Source: GCA-2720975 sp964469565
Lineage (GTDB): Bacteria; Planctomycetota; UBA1135; GCA-002686595
Reading direction: 5' to 3'
Assembly (NCBI GenBank): GCA_964469565.1
Contig: CAYXZD010000005.1
Location: 124,001 to 188,000 of the forward strand
DNA length: 64,000 nucleotides
Shown in pieces: positions 8,817 through 17,046 of the stretch. How positions within the stretch are numbered: the stretch's first letter is position 1; each line of letters starts with the position of its first letter. The notes below the pieces were generated by a model. The model saw only the letters and a list, made by a program, of their open reading frames with translations, did not search any database and had not been told where the DNA came from. The position numbers and the translations under genes are program-made.

Positions 8817-9524
8817 CTACTGGATGATCGCGGAAATGGAATCGACACTCGATTGGGTCAAGCGTCCCGCTGCCGAAGGGCGCTGCCGCTCATTGGGCCC
8901 AAGCAAATCAAGGTGCAGGGGGAACGAGAAATCCACTTGAGGCACGACCCCCTCATCACCCTCATTGCGGTTGCCCTCCGGTGCTGAAGGCGGCCCAAAC
9001 AAAGCAGGCAAACAGGACGCCTCGGAGTCACTCAAATCAGAGAGGAAACTGCTGATCTGGTCAATCTCACCCGAGCCCGAATGGCCAGAGGCCTCAAGCT
9101 TGCCGAATCCCCCGCGGCCAGCCACCACACTGTCCTCCACCGTACCGCTCACGTTGTCGAACCAGATGGTGTGGCGGTCTCCCTCATGACCCTGATTGAC
9201 CACACTGGTGAGATCGTCAAGCACCTGTGTCCACAACACGCGGCTTGAGGTGATCGTCGCTAGAGTGGCTTCACGTGCAGCGTGGAAGGCTGATTCCTTG
9301 CGAAGGGCCTGGTGATAGGCCACCTGCGGCCTGAGCCCTGACAGTTCGGTTTCCACGCCCACTGCTTGGGTCTCCAAATCAGTGCAGACCCCGAAGACCA
9401 GCCATGCCCACCAGGCGAGAAGCGAACACGCCATGGTAAGGGAGACCGAGCCCGCAATGAGCAGACGCAGAGGTGAGCGGGTGGGACGGCGGTATTCCTC
9501 GGGGAGTAGGTTGATCGTGATCAT
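8817..9524 (-). CDS. pilN: Type IV pilus assembly protein PilN
   Basis: Bitopic inner-membrane protein (235 aa). It starts with the hallmark cytoplasmic motif MITINLLPEEYRRP, which binds PilM. A membrane helix spans about 22-45 (SVSLTMACSLLAWWAWLVFG), and a periplasmic coiled coil/ferredoxin-like region follows. The C-terminal 60 residues are Ser/Gly/Asp-rich and look flexible. It overlaps pilM by 4 bp (ATGA), indicating translational coupling, and is followed after 9 bp by the PilO/P gene. Confidence 0.85.
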   Translation of the reverse strand: MITINLLPEEYRRPTRSPLRLLIAGSVSLTMACSLLAWWAWLVFGVCTDLETQAVGVETELSGLRPQVAYHQALRKESAFHAAREATLATITSSRVLWTQVLDDLTSVVNQGHEGDRHTIWFDNVSGTVEDSVVAGRGGFGKLEASGHSGSGEIDQISSFLSDLSDSEASCLPALFGPPSAPEGNRNEGDEGVVPQVDFSFPLHLDLLGPNERQRPSAAGRLTQSSVDSISAIIQ

Positions 9525-10612
9525 CGGGTAACCACCTTCCCTGCCAGACCCAAGGCGATCACGAGCGAGTTAGCCACCTGTTCGAGCTCTTCCATGTCGA
9601 CCTGATTCGTGTCGATTTGCAATTGATCCACGGGCGACCAGAGCCTTGCCGGGCGAGCGACTGCACGCTCCAAGTGTCCAACTGCACCTGCCGCCATGAG
9701 GCCACCCCCTGAAAGCAACAACTCATTCACGTGCACCCCGGCGTGATGTTCGACATAGTCAATCGATAAGGAAAGCTCGGCGGCAAGGTCTTCGATCACA
9801 GGGAGCACTGCGGTGTCCAGATCCGAATCCCCTTCAATCGCCGCGCGCTTATAGGCTTCGGCCTCTGCGGTGGACAACCCTGTGCGTCGAGCGATGGCTC
9901 CAGTGAGGTCCATCCCGCCCACGTGAATCTCACGACTGAAGCAGGTTTCCCCCCCCGCCAACACGTTGATCGATGTGCGCGTAGCCCCCACGTCGACGAG
10001 CGCGATGGCCAGTTCCCCCGAAGCCCCATCCGCACGCTCAGCTTCAAGCTCATCACTACTCCCCTGGGGAGCAGGGCCCGCCAACTCGAAAGCGTTGGCC
10101 AATGCGAACAACTCCAGGTTGACCCCAACGGGTGTCAGTCCCTCAGCGTTGGTCACAGCGAGGCGCTCCTCGATGAGATCCTTGCGGCAAGCTGCTAGCA
10201 AGACGGCCATGGTGTCACGACCGCTAGCATCACTTTTCGATCCGGGTGCTGCGCTCACCGGGGCCCTCATGAGGGGTTGGCAGTCATAGGTGACATCCTC
10301 AGCCTCAAACGGTAGGTGGTTGTCCAGTTCAAAAGGGATCGCCTGACGCAATTCAGACTCGCTCATGCGAACCATCTCTAGGTAGCGCACAACCGTAGAC
10401 TGACCTGCCACCCCGAGCGACGCCCGCCGGCTCCTGAATGTTGTGCACTGCATGAGTTCGCGAAGTGCTAGCGCGGGTGATTCTCCTGGCTGAGTCTCTA
10501 CCTTGCCGAAGCCCGTCAGAGTGGGCGTATTCCCCTCAAGGGTCAGCTCGACTGCTTTGACAGAACTCGTCCCCAGGTCGACTCCGATGACACTCTTGGG
10601 TTGGCCCAGCAC
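9521..10612 (-). CDS. pilM: Type IV pilus assembly ATPase-like protein PilM
   Basis: Actin-like cytoplasmic protein (363 aa) that binds PilN and couples motor ATPases to the inner-membrane complex. It has the phosphate-1 motif IGVDLGTSSVKAVEL at 9-23, a second actin-fold motif ALVDVGATRTSINVL in the middle, and LLLSGGGLMA for the adenosine pocket. The start codon is GTG with a GAGGAG Shine-Dalgarno 9 nt upstream, which decides the start. It is first in the pil operon. No pilB/pilT motor genes lie nearby. Confidence 0.88.
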   Translation of the reverse strand: MLGQPKSVIGVDLGTSSVKAVELTLEGNTPTLTGFGKVETQPGESPALALRELMQCTTFRSRRASLGVAGQSTVVRYLEMVRMSESELRQAIPFELDNHLPFEAEDVTYDCQPLMRAPVSAAPGSKSDASGRDTMAVLLAACRKDLIEERLAVTNAEGLTPVGVNLELFALANAFELAGPAPQGSSDELEAERADGASGELAIALVDVGATRTSINVLAGGETCFSREIHVGGMDLTGAIARRTGLSTAEAEAYKRAAIEGDSDLDTAVLPVIEDLAAELSLSIDYVEHHAGVHVNELLLSGGGLMAAGAVGHLERAVARPARLWSPVDQLQIDTNQVDMEELEQVANSLVIALGLAGKVVTR

Positions 10613-10883
10613 GGCTAATCACTCCTCGTTGCAAGCTCATGGAGCACCGGTCCACCCAATTCCCTCGAGGAATGGATGCCTGTGCTGGTAGATCCATCGA
10701 CTCTTGTGGGGCTCATAGTTGAGCCGGCCGGGCTCCAATTCCCCATGGCAGCAGGAGATGGCGCGGGCCCATTTTGAGACACTCTCGGCACCCTAGGTCC
10801 GCTAAGGGCCCTGTCCTGCCCCGCCAACGCCGGAGATCAGGGCACCCAATGCCGCTTCCCGAGCCCCGCTTCTTCCCCCCAGA

Positions 10884-10901
10884 AGAGGCTAAATCGCCTC
10901 T
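10884..10901 (-). terminator. Short hairpin at the ptsH stop codon
   Basis: A perfect 6-bp stem (AGAGGC / GCCTCT) with a 6-nt loop overlaps the ptsH stop and is followed on the minus strand by TTCTGGGG. It could act as a weak terminator or a 3'-end stabiliser. Confidence 0.3.
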
Positions 10902-11172
10902 AAACCGCCTCGTCGAACCCTGAGGCTACCAGTGCCACTAGCTCCTCCACCAAGGCCTCAGCGTCCCCTCCGTCAGCGCAAAACCGCAACTCCATCCCCT
11001 GGGCCGCACCCAAGGTCATCAGTGACAGGATGGATTTGCCATTCACCTCCGGCCCCCCGCAGTCCACCGTCAGGTCAGCCTCGTACTTGAGAGCAACTGC
11101 CACTAGGGCGTGACAGGGACGGGCGTGTAGGCCCGATGCATTGCAAATCAGCGCTCTAGCCTCAGTTCGCAT
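10900..11172 (-). CDS. ptsH: HPr family phosphocarrier protein
   Basis: Phosphorelay protein of the PTS (90 aa). The active-site His is His16 in GLHARP. The regulatory serine region is Ser47 in VNGKSILSLM, so both phosphorylation sites are kept. GAAQGMELRFCADGGD matches the helix B/C side. It lies with hpf and a PtsN-type EIIA on the same strand, which points to a regulatory (NPr-like) role rather than sugar uptake. No EI, HprK or sugar EII genes are in the window. The 154-bp gap to ptsN leaves room for a separate promoter. Confidence 0.9.
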   Translation of the reverse strand: MRTEARALICNASGLHARPCHALVAVALKYEADLTVDCGGPEVNGKSILSLMTLGAAQGMELRFCADGGDAEALVEELVALVASGFDEAV

Positions 11173-11326
11173 GGGCGGTATGCCTCTGGCGGAGAAAAGC
11201 CCCTAAAGTCAACCATCGCACGACCCGCCCGCGCCCCCGCGCCGGAAGAGTCAACCGCCCAACTGAACAGATGGGACACAGCACAGTTTCGTGCGAATGG
11301 GCACCCAAGGCAGACCCACCGCCGAC

Positions 11327-11806
11327 CTAACTCGGCGCCATCTCCTTGAGGAGCTTGACGAGATCCGTCTTAGTCTTTGCCTGGCAGGCGAAACTGCGGA
11401 AATCACCATGCCGCGCCAATCCAGCCACCCAGCGCATCATTTCCAAATGGTCGGCAGGGTCGTGCTGGTCGGTAGCCTCCACGGGCCTCAGAATCGTGAA
11501 CAAGACGCTGACGGGTTCCCCATCCACGGCGGCCCAGTCAACGCCCAAGGGGATCACACTCAGACTGCAGATGGCCTGGGTAATCCCATCCACCTTCACG
11601 TGAGGGATGGCGATGCCCATGCCGATGCCTGTGGAAGCGAGTTCTTCACGCGCTACCAAGGTTCGCAGGGCATCATCCTTCAGGTCTGCATGGAGTAGTT
11701 TTGCCGAGACGAGGTTGGCGACAACCTCCTCAAGCACTTCGGGTTTGGACCGCGCCTTAATCTTGACGCTACAAGCCTTGGGCTTGAACAGATTCCACCA
11801 ATTCAT
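11327..11806 (-). CDS. ptsN: PTS EIIA (PtsN-type) regulatory protein
   Basis: EIIA of the fructose/mannitol/Ntr type (159 aa). The phospho-acceptor His lies in GIGMGIAIPHVKVDGI. LRPVEATDQHDPADHLEMM is the family's helix preceding the C-terminal strand. No EIIB/EIIC or membrane helices are attached, so it is a stand-alone regulator accepting phosphate from HPr. The frame is open back to 11887. I chose MNWWNLF at 11806 because similarity begins just after it; MITKH at 11821 is the alternative, and neither has a strong Shine-Dalgarno. Confidence 0.85.
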   Translation of the reverse strand: MNWWNLFKPKACSVKIKARSKPEVLEEVVANLVSAKLLHADLKDDALRTLVAREELASTGIGMGIAIPHVKVDGITQAICSLSVIPLGVDWAAVDGEPVSVLFTILRPVEATDQHDPADHLEMMRWVAGLARHGDFRSFACQAKTKTDLVKLLKEMAPS

Positions 11807-11896
11807 GTGTTTTGTGATCATCGGAAGGGGGGCTGAGGGGCAACACAATACCACAGCCACCCCACCGAAATGAACGGTGTGAGCCAACTTCCCTGA

Positions 11897-11922
11897 GACT
11901 CCCCAATCTAGCGGGGGGAGTC
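11897..11922 (-). terminator. Strong hairpin between hpf and ptsN
   Basis: A perfect 8-bp inverted repeat (GACTCCCC / GGGGAGTC, 11897-11904 with 11915-11922) and a 10-nt loop lie about 90 bp upstream of ptsN. There is no T-run on either strand, so it could be an attenuator, an operator or a processed end. Confidence 0.35.
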
Positions 11923-12082
11923 ACCCAATCGAGAAGTCTGCACGCCCCCTAGCACCCGAGCCCGGGAAGACCTCATCGCGTAGGGGACATCGAAGCCATG
12001 GGCGGGGCTCGGGGCCACGCTCAACGCTGGGCCGTCCCGTAAAGGCCTGGCCCCAGTCCACGCCCTCCGGCGAAGGTGACCG

Positions 12083-12397
12083 CTAGGCTGAAGGGCCTGG
12101 CCGATGATGGGAAAGCTTGACCTTGTCCCTGTGTCGGGTCAATTGGCCCCGCATGCGGTCGAAGGACTCACCGAGGGCCCCCTTGAGAGTCTCTTCGGTC
12201 ACGTCTGAAACCAGCACCCCCCCGTGCCCCACGTGAGCCACAAGCTCCACCCGGTGTCCATTGCCCTGCTTTTCAAGCCGGGCGCTCACACTGACCATCC
12301 GATCAAAGAACTTCTTGAGTCCCTGTAGCCTATCGTCCACCTGGCTCCTCAATTCTGAAGGGTAGTCGTGGTGCAGAATGGCAACGTCGGTGTTCAT
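12083..12397 (-). CDS. hpf: Ribosome hibernation promoting factor (HPF/YfiA family)
   Basis: Small stationary-phase factor (104 aa) that occupies the mRNA/tRNA channel of the 30S subunit. It has the beta-alpha-beta-beta-beta-alpha pattern: ILHHDYPSELRSQVDDRLQGLKKF, VSARLEKQG, VELVAHVGHGGVLVSDV and ALGESFDRMRGQLTRHRDKVK. The long-HPF dimerisation domain is missing, so it is the short form. The open frame reaches 12487, but MNTDVAIL at 12397 has GAGG 6 nt upstream and marks the start of similarity. It sits upstream of ptsN and ptsH, as in proteobacterial rpoN clusters. Confidence 0.88.
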   Translation of the reverse strand: MNTDVAILHHDYPSELRSQVDDRLQGLKKFFDRMVSVSARLEKQGNGHRVELVAHVGHGGVLVSDVTEETLKGALGESFDRMRGQLTRHRDKVKLSHHRPGPSA

Positions 12398-12492
12398 GGA
12401 TAACCTCGTGAAGGTGAGGGGCCCGTTCAGGCCCATTGGAGTTGTAAGCACTGTCTGAGCGCTCCGGAGAACCTCCCTTACGCCCACACCCC

Positions 12493-12521
12493 AATCTGAA
12501 TCAGGACTCGCCTGAGGTCAA
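12493..12521 (-). promoter_or_regulatory. Possible sigma70 promoter upstream of hpf
   Basis: On the minus strand TTGACC (12516-12521), a 17-nt spacer, then CAGATT (12493-12498, 3 of 6 to TATAAT), about 100 bp upstream of the hpf start. The -35 is good and the -10 poor. Confidence 0.3.
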
Positions 12522-12629
12522 TAGGAAAGATTCCCTGGCGTAGATCAGGGCCTCAGCAGGCCCGAATTGGAACAAGAGCGGAGCAGGTGCAAGGACCCCC
12601 TACGATGACACCGCTGGCTCGAAGCCACC

Positions 12630-13427
12630 CTAGGGCTGGAAGAGACCGGGCACCCCGGACGGACCCTGGTCCCGCCCTGGAAAGGGGGGCAGGTCATACA
12701 GCACTCTCAATAGATACAGCCCCCGAGCGGGTGCAGTGTGGCCGGCATCCGTCCGCTCCCCCCCCTCCAACGCACGCATCACTTGCCCAACGGATCGCCG
12801 CCCCGCGCCCACCTCAAGGAGTGTTCCCGCCAGAGTCCGTACCATGTTGTACAAGAACCCGTTCCCCTGAACGACGATGCCGAATGAGTCTTGCCGCGCA
12901 AGGATGCGCAAGCCTCGTATCGTTCGTACGGTGCTGGAGCGTGGGGAGCCTGCGTTTCCAAAGGCCTTGAAGTCATGCGTGCCAACCAAGCACGCTGCCG
13001 CCTCTCGCATTCGACCCAGCTCAAGCGGCGTTTTCACCCAATGCATGTACTCGCGACCGAGAGGAGATCGAAATCGCGACGTGCTCACCACATACAAGTA
13101 GCGCTTGCCCACTGCGTCGAATCGGCTATGGAACTCGTCGGCACAGGACTCTAGCCGTTGAATCACGACTCCGTCCCCTAGGTGGGCATTCCAGGCGTGG
13201 CGCAGTCGATCGTCATCGAGGGCCGTCGAGACATGGCAATGAGCTACCTGGGCTAGGGCGTGAACCCCGGTATCTGTCCGGCCGGACCCTTGTACGCTCA
13301 GTGTCTCCCCCACAAGAGCTGCAAGTCCATCTTCCAGGGACTGTTGAACCGTCCGGAATCCGTCCTGGCGCTGCCATCCAAAGAACTGGGAGCCGTCATA
13401 GCTCACTTGGAAGCGGACGTTGCGCAT
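12630..13427 (-). CDS. truA: tRNA pseudouridine(38-40) synthase TruA
   Basis: Converts U38-U40 of the tRNA anticodon arm to pseudouridine (265 aa). The catalytic Asp52 lies in GSGRTDTGVHA. FHSRFDAVGKRYLY and GNGFLYNMVRTLAGTLLEVG are further family signatures. It starts MRNVRFQVSYDG, as usual. It follows recR by 36 bp and probably ends the dnaX-ybaB-recR-truA transcript. A TTCG-containing hairpin (12615-12627) directly after its stop has no T-run. It is a second tRNA-modification gene in the cluster besides tadA. Confidence 0.95.
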   Translation of the reverse strand: MRNVRFQVSYDGSQFFGWQRQDGFRTVQQSLEDGLAALVGETLSVQGSGRTDTGVHALAQVAHCHVSTALDDDRLRHAWNAHLGDGVVIQRLESCADEFHSRFDAVGKRYLYVVSTSRFRSPLGREYMHWVKTPLELGRMREAAACLVGTHDFKAFGNAGSPRSSTVRTIRGLRILARQDSFGIVVQGNGFLYNMVRTLAGTLLEVGAGRRSVGQVMRALEGGERTDAGHTAPARGLYLLRVLYDLPPFPGRDQGPSGVPGLFQP

Positions 13428-13463
13428 GGCAGGCGTGGGGTTGCTGAAACCTGATCCCCCAGA

Positions 13464-14084
13464 TCAGGCATCAGGGGTGCGCAGTCGCACCGGGCGGCGC
13501 TCCGCGAGAGCATCCTCAAGGACTCCACTATGCAGGTATTCAATCGCACTCCCTGCGGGCAGTCCCCGAGCGAGGCGTGTAACGATCAAATCAGTGCGAC
13601 CGAGGGCCTGGACCGCCTCGAGGACCAGGAGGGCTGTCGCTTCTCCCTCGCGATCAGGATCTGTAGCAAGAATCAACTCTCGGATTGGCTCGGCCCCTAG
13701 GCGTCTGACGAGGGCTTCCACCGCGAGGTGCTTTGGATCGGTCCCCTCGGCTGGGTTGAGGGCCCCCATCAAGACGTGATACTGCCCCTCGAAAACACCA
13801 GCCCGCTCGATCGCCTCCACGTGGCGCGGTTCCTCCACCACCGCCAAAAGGCCTTTGTTGCGCTTGGGATCGCTGCAGACGCTACAAAGGGCTCCCTCAC
13901 AGAGGTTACCGCAGGATTCACAACGGCACGCCTCGCTCAGGGCTCGCTCGATGGCCCGGGCCAGTGAGAGGGTCCCCGGATCTCGTAAAACATGAAAAGT
14001 CAGACGTTCAGCACTGACCCGCCCGATGCCGGGAAGATCGGAGAATGCCTCGACGAGGGCTTCGACCGGCGCTGGGTAAGCCAT
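13464..14084 (-). CDS. recR: Recombination mediator RecR
   Basis: RecFOR-pathway protein that forms a DNA clamp with RecO (206 aa). In order it has an N-terminal HhH (DLPGIGRVSAERLTFHVL), a C4 zinc finger with Cys55/58/67/70, a Toprim domain (LLAVVEEPRHVEAIE... and ILATDPDREGEATALL) and a C-terminal Walker-B-like tail (TRLARGLPAGSAIEYL). The family's usual VTRLA-x-GLPVG-x-ELEYAD is slightly shifted. It starts 2 bp after ybaB ends, so coupling is likely. Confidence 0.96.
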   Translation of the reverse strand: MAYPAPVEALVEAFSDLPGIGRVSAERLTFHVLRDPGTLSLARAIERALSEACRCESCGNLCEGALCSVCSDPKRNKGLLAVVEEPRHVEAIERAGVFEGQYHVLMGALNPAEGTDPKHLAVEALVRRLGAEPIRELILATDPDREGEATALLVLEAVQALGRTDLIVTRLARGLPAGSAIEYLHSGVLEDALAERRPVRLRTPDA

Positions 14085-14086
14085 GG

Positions 14087-14410
14087 TTACATCATGCCCG
14101 GAAGATTGAGCCCACCCGTCACCTTGGCCATGCGCTCCTCCCGTGCCCGGTTAGCCTGATTCAGTCCATCCCGAACTGCGGCCAGGACCATCTCTTCGAG
14201 TAGGGATACATCTTGAGCCTTGAGTGCCTCTTCGCGAATGTTGACTGCACGGACTTCCCCATTGCCCGTCACGCTCACGCCCACCATGCCTCCGCCTGCC
14301 CGCCCCTCGAACTCCTGAGAGCCAAGGTCTTCGCGGGCTTCATTCATGGCTGCCTGCATTCGCTGGGCCTGCTTGAGCAGGTTGCCCATCTCTCCAAATG
14401 ATCCGCTCAT
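14087..14410 (-). CDS. ybaB: Nucleoid-associated protein YbaB/EbfC family
   Basis: Small DNA-binding dimer (107 aa) encoded between dnaX and recR in most bacteria. Its features are MGNLLKQAQRMQAAM, the glycine-rich GRAGGGMVGVSVTGNGE core and VLAAVRDGLNQANRAREE. The frame extends to 14560 over the dnaX end, but GAGGAGG 9 nt before MSGSFGEM at 14410 fixes the start. That Shine-Dalgarno overlaps the dnaX stop region. Its role near replication and repair genes is inferred from conserved synteny. Confidence 0.93.
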   Translation of the reverse strand: MSGSFGEMGNLLKQAQRMQAAMNEAREDLGSQEFEGRAGGGMVGVSVTGNGEVRAVNIREEALKAQDVSLLEEMVLAAVRDGLNQANRAREERMAKVTGGLNLPGMM

Positions 14411-14423
14411 AATTCCGTCCTCC

Positions 14424-16154
14424 TCAATCGATAATCTTGCCGTCAAAAGAACGGGCAACCTCTTCGGTGAATGGGTCATCCGCACCGGGGCGACTCTGAT
14501 CAGCATCGGCGATGACGACCTCAGTCGGCTTCCCTGTCGCCAGCGAGAATGCGCGCCCAAGCTGTTTGTGATTGCGGCGGTCCCCTACCAAAGCAGCATC
14601 CGTCGGACTCAAGTGGCTCATCTTGACGACGGCACGTCCACTGCGATACTGCTGGAGATGTCCGCACTTGGAGACGATGTTGCCCAGACTGGGAGAGAGT
14701 TCTGACAATTGCTCGATAAACGCACCCCAAATGTCAGCAGCACTGTTCGTGCTTGCAGTCCCAGAACCGAGTTCAATGGCAGCTGGGTCTGCGGGCGAAG
14801 GGCTTGGGTCTGAAGATCGGGGCGGATCCGCTGATGGACCAGCCTCCCCTTGGGGCTGGTTTGTAACCGGAGCAGCTTTCTGTCCATCCGAAGGGGGGAC
14901 TGCCCCTGAGTGGAGCGGCGGAGCCACAGCACTGGAAGGCTGTAGGGTCCCCCTGGGTCCGCCCCGGTGTTCGCCCCGGTGTTCGCCCCCTGCGGGATCG
15001 ACAGCCCCCAATTGGGTTTCCAATGCGCCAAGCCGCTGAACGAGACTGGAAAGGTCGACACTGGCCTCGGGGTGCGACATCTCCAGCAAGGTCACCTCCA
15101 GAATCAATCGCCGATGGCTCGGTAGGAGGCGCATACGTTCGCGCGCATGCAACAGGTCTTGAAGCATGAGCTCCAGCCGGCGGGCACCAATCGTCTTCCC
15201 CTTCGCTGCCAGTGCTTCCACAGCGGCGCGGTCAGTAGGAAGCAAAGGGCCGGGTGGACCATCGGGCCCGCACAATGCTGCCATAAGGCAACTGCGCAGG
15301 TGAGTCAGCAGCCCAGTGACCAAATCCGTCTCGCGACCTTCTTGGGGAGGCAGCGCCTGGAGTAAACCCGCCCGGTCGCCCGCCAAAACATGATCAAGAA
15401 CAGCCTCGGCCACTTGAGCCGAGCCCTCTCCGGCGAGACGTTCGCAATCCTGCAGAGTGGGCTCCTCCCCCACCAGTGCCAACAATTGGTCGGCAAGGGA
15501 CAGGGCGTCGCGCATACCACCGCGAGCTCGACGCGCGAGGTCGGCCGTGACGCCGTCCTCTGCGCTGACACCTTCCAAGGCAAAGACCTCATCGAGCCGC
15601 GTTGCGATGACATCTTCGGGCAGGGGCGTGAGGTGCAGAACCTGACACCGCGAGAGCACCGTCTCGGGTACCTTGTGCAACTCGGTGGTGGCGAAGAGGA
15701 ACTTCACATGGGGAGGCGGCTCTTCTAGCGTCTTCAGCAGAGCGTTGAACGCCCCGGTGGAGAGCATGTGAACCTCGTCAACGATATAGATTTTGAAGCG
15801 CGCGCGAATGGGAACGTATGAGGCCTGATCGCGCAGATCACGGATGTTGTCCACGCCTGTGTGCGTCGCCGCATCGATCTCCATGATGTCGACCTCCGAT
15901 CCTGCGTCCAGCGCAAGACAGCGCTCGCAAGTCCCACAAGGCTCCTCGATGGGGCCTTGCTCACAGTTCAACGCCTTTGCGAGGAGCCTAGCTGAGGTGG
16001 TCTTCCCGGTTCCCCGGGGCCCTGTGAATAGATAGGAGTGGCCGATGCGCCCTTCCCGGATGGCACCGCGCAGGACGCGCGTCACATTGGACTGCCCAGC
16101 GACCTCCGCGAAGGTACGGGGACGGTACTTGCGTGCGAGGACCAGGTACGACAT
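14424..16154 (-). CDS. dnaX: DNA polymerase III subunit gamma/tau
   Basis: Clamp-loader ATPase (576 aa). Walker A GPRGTGKTT is at 45-53. A zinc module uses Cys64/73/76/79. Walker B is IYIVDEVHML, and sensor/arginine-finger SRC lies in VLSRCQVLHL. Domain III follows, then a Pro/Ser-rich linker (including a GEHRGEHRGG repeat) and a short tau-like C-terminus. I saw no A6G-type slippery heptamer, so a separate gamma by frameshifting is not evident. The frame runs back to 16289, but MSYLVLARKYRPRTF at 16154 is the family start. It follows the SRP RNA and precedes ybaB-recR. Confidence 0.95.
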   Translation of the reverse strand: MSYLVLARKYRPRTFAEVAGQSNVTRVLRGAIREGRIGHSYLFTGPRGTGKTTSARLLAKALNCEQGPIEEPCGTCERCLALDAGSEVDIMEIDAATHTGVDNIRDLRDQASYVPIRARFKIYIVDEVHMLSTGAFNALLKTLEEPPPHVKFLFATTELHKVPETVLSRCQVLHLTPLPEDVIATRLDEVFALEGVSAEDGVTADLARRARGGMRDALSLADQLLALVGEEPTLQDCERLAGEGSAQVAEAVLDHVLAGDRAGLLQALPPQEGRETDLVTGLLTHLRSCLMAALCGPDGPPGPLLPTDRAAVEALAAKGKTIGARRLELMLQDLLHARERMRLLPSHRRLILEVTLLEMSHPEASVDLSSLVQRLGALETQLGAVDPAGGEHRGEHRGGPRGTLQPSSAVAPPLHSGAVPPSDGQKAAPVTNQPQGEAGPSADPPRSSDPSPSPADPAAIELGSGTASTNSAADIWGAFIEQLSELSPSLGNIVSKCGHLQQYRSGRAVVKMSHLSPTDAALVGDRRNHKQLGRAFSLATGKPTEVVIADADQSRPGADDPFTEEVARSFDGKIID

Positions 16155-16381
16155 GGGGTTGTAGTCTACCCAACACAGCTGCCGAGGGCCGCCTCCCAAA
16201 TGGCCGATCCATCGCTCGAAGTCACAGCGAGAGCCCTGGCTGGGGAATGCACTTGAGCGGCTCCGTGCCCATGACAACTCTGCGAGCACAGCGCCCCCCC
16301 GCGAATTCTAGTCGCAGGAAGCCCGTACCCCTTGCATCCCCGGGCGGCTCGCCTCCCGAGTACCCGTGTCCAGCAAGAAAT

Positions 16382-16508
16382 GGCGAGCCCGCCGGAGGGC
16401 CCGGGCACCTCGCGCTTGACTCGAGGCCCTTAGGGCTGCTCCGTTCCCGGCCTGACCCGGTTCGAACCCGACCCACCGCATGGGACCGGGCCCACCGCCG
16501 GGCTCGCC
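16382..16508 (-). ncRNA. ffs: Signal recognition particle RNA (small bacterial type)
   Basis: RNA scaffold of SRP, binding Ffh for co-translational targeting. On the minus strand the domain IV signature reads GGTCAGG, CCG, GGAA tetraloop, CGG, AGCAGCC (about 16435-16458). It is preceded by GGTTCGAACCG and followed by GGTGCCCGGG, both normal for the family. The ends pair perfectly (GGCGAGCCCG with CGGGCTCGCC), giving about 127 nt, and ATTTCTT follows as a terminator tail. It lies between tRNA-Ser(GGA) and dnaX, matching the tadA-scr-dnaX order of Bacillus. I see no clear promoter directly upstream, so it may be processed from a tRNA-Ser transcript. Confidence 0.92.
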
Positions 16509-16563
16509 TGCTTTTCCTGCTAGAGGCACGCCGCATGCGGGTGCATTGCACGGCCTCTTTTGT

Positions 16564-16656
<93 letters not shown>

Positions 16657-16666
16657 GACTTGTTCG

Positions 16667-16672
16667 ATTGTA
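16667..16672 (-). promoter_or_regulatory. Possible -10 box for tRNA-Ser(GGA)
   Basis: TACAAT (5 of 6 to TATAAT) on the minus strand, 10 nt before the tRNA 5' end. This spacing would start transcription almost at the mature tRNA. No good -35 is visible 17 nt upstream. Confidence 0.3.
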
Positions 16673-16752
16673 AAGGCGACCACCGTATGCAGAGCAGAGC
16701 CCACGCCCCCACCCATGACCCTTCCATTCCCATGGGCATTCAATTCAGAGGG

Positions 16753-16842
16753 TGGCGGAGAGGGAGGGATTTGAACCCCCGGTGCCCCAAAGGACACGCT
16801 GGTTTTCGAAACCAGTCCATTCAGCCACTCTGGCACCTCTCC
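16753..16842 (-). tRNA. tRNA-Ser(CGA)
   Basis: Type II tRNA of 90 nt with an encoded CCA. The acceptor is GGAGAGG, the anticodon loop TTCGAAA within CTGGTTTCGAAAACCAG gives CGA, a long variable arm follows, and the T loop is TTCAAAT. It reads UCG. It lies between tadA and tRNA-Ser(GGA) on the same strand. Confidence 0.97.
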
Positions 16843-17046
16843 GGTGATTGCTTGGGCACCGGGCAGATCCCTTTGGGGAGCCCGGCTGCACGCGGTGTTC
16901 GTGTTGTCAGCCCTCGCGGGCGGTGCGGATTGTACCCTGCAACGTAGGGCTGCGTCTGCCCTCCGAGTCGAGGTCCTCAAGGACTTTTCCAAGGACAAGT
17001 CCCCCGGGGGTCGAACGCGTTCCATTGACCCACCTAGGAACGCGGC

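Noticed and set aside
14424..16154. Programmed frameshift in dnaX giving gamma subunit
   Set aside because: No A6G-type slippery heptamer or adjacent stem-loop was seen on the coding strand.
16450..16466. GGTTCGAACC resembling a tRNA T arm between dnaX and tRNA-Ser
   Set aside because: It is part of the SRP RNA stem just before domain IV; no other tRNA arms surround it.
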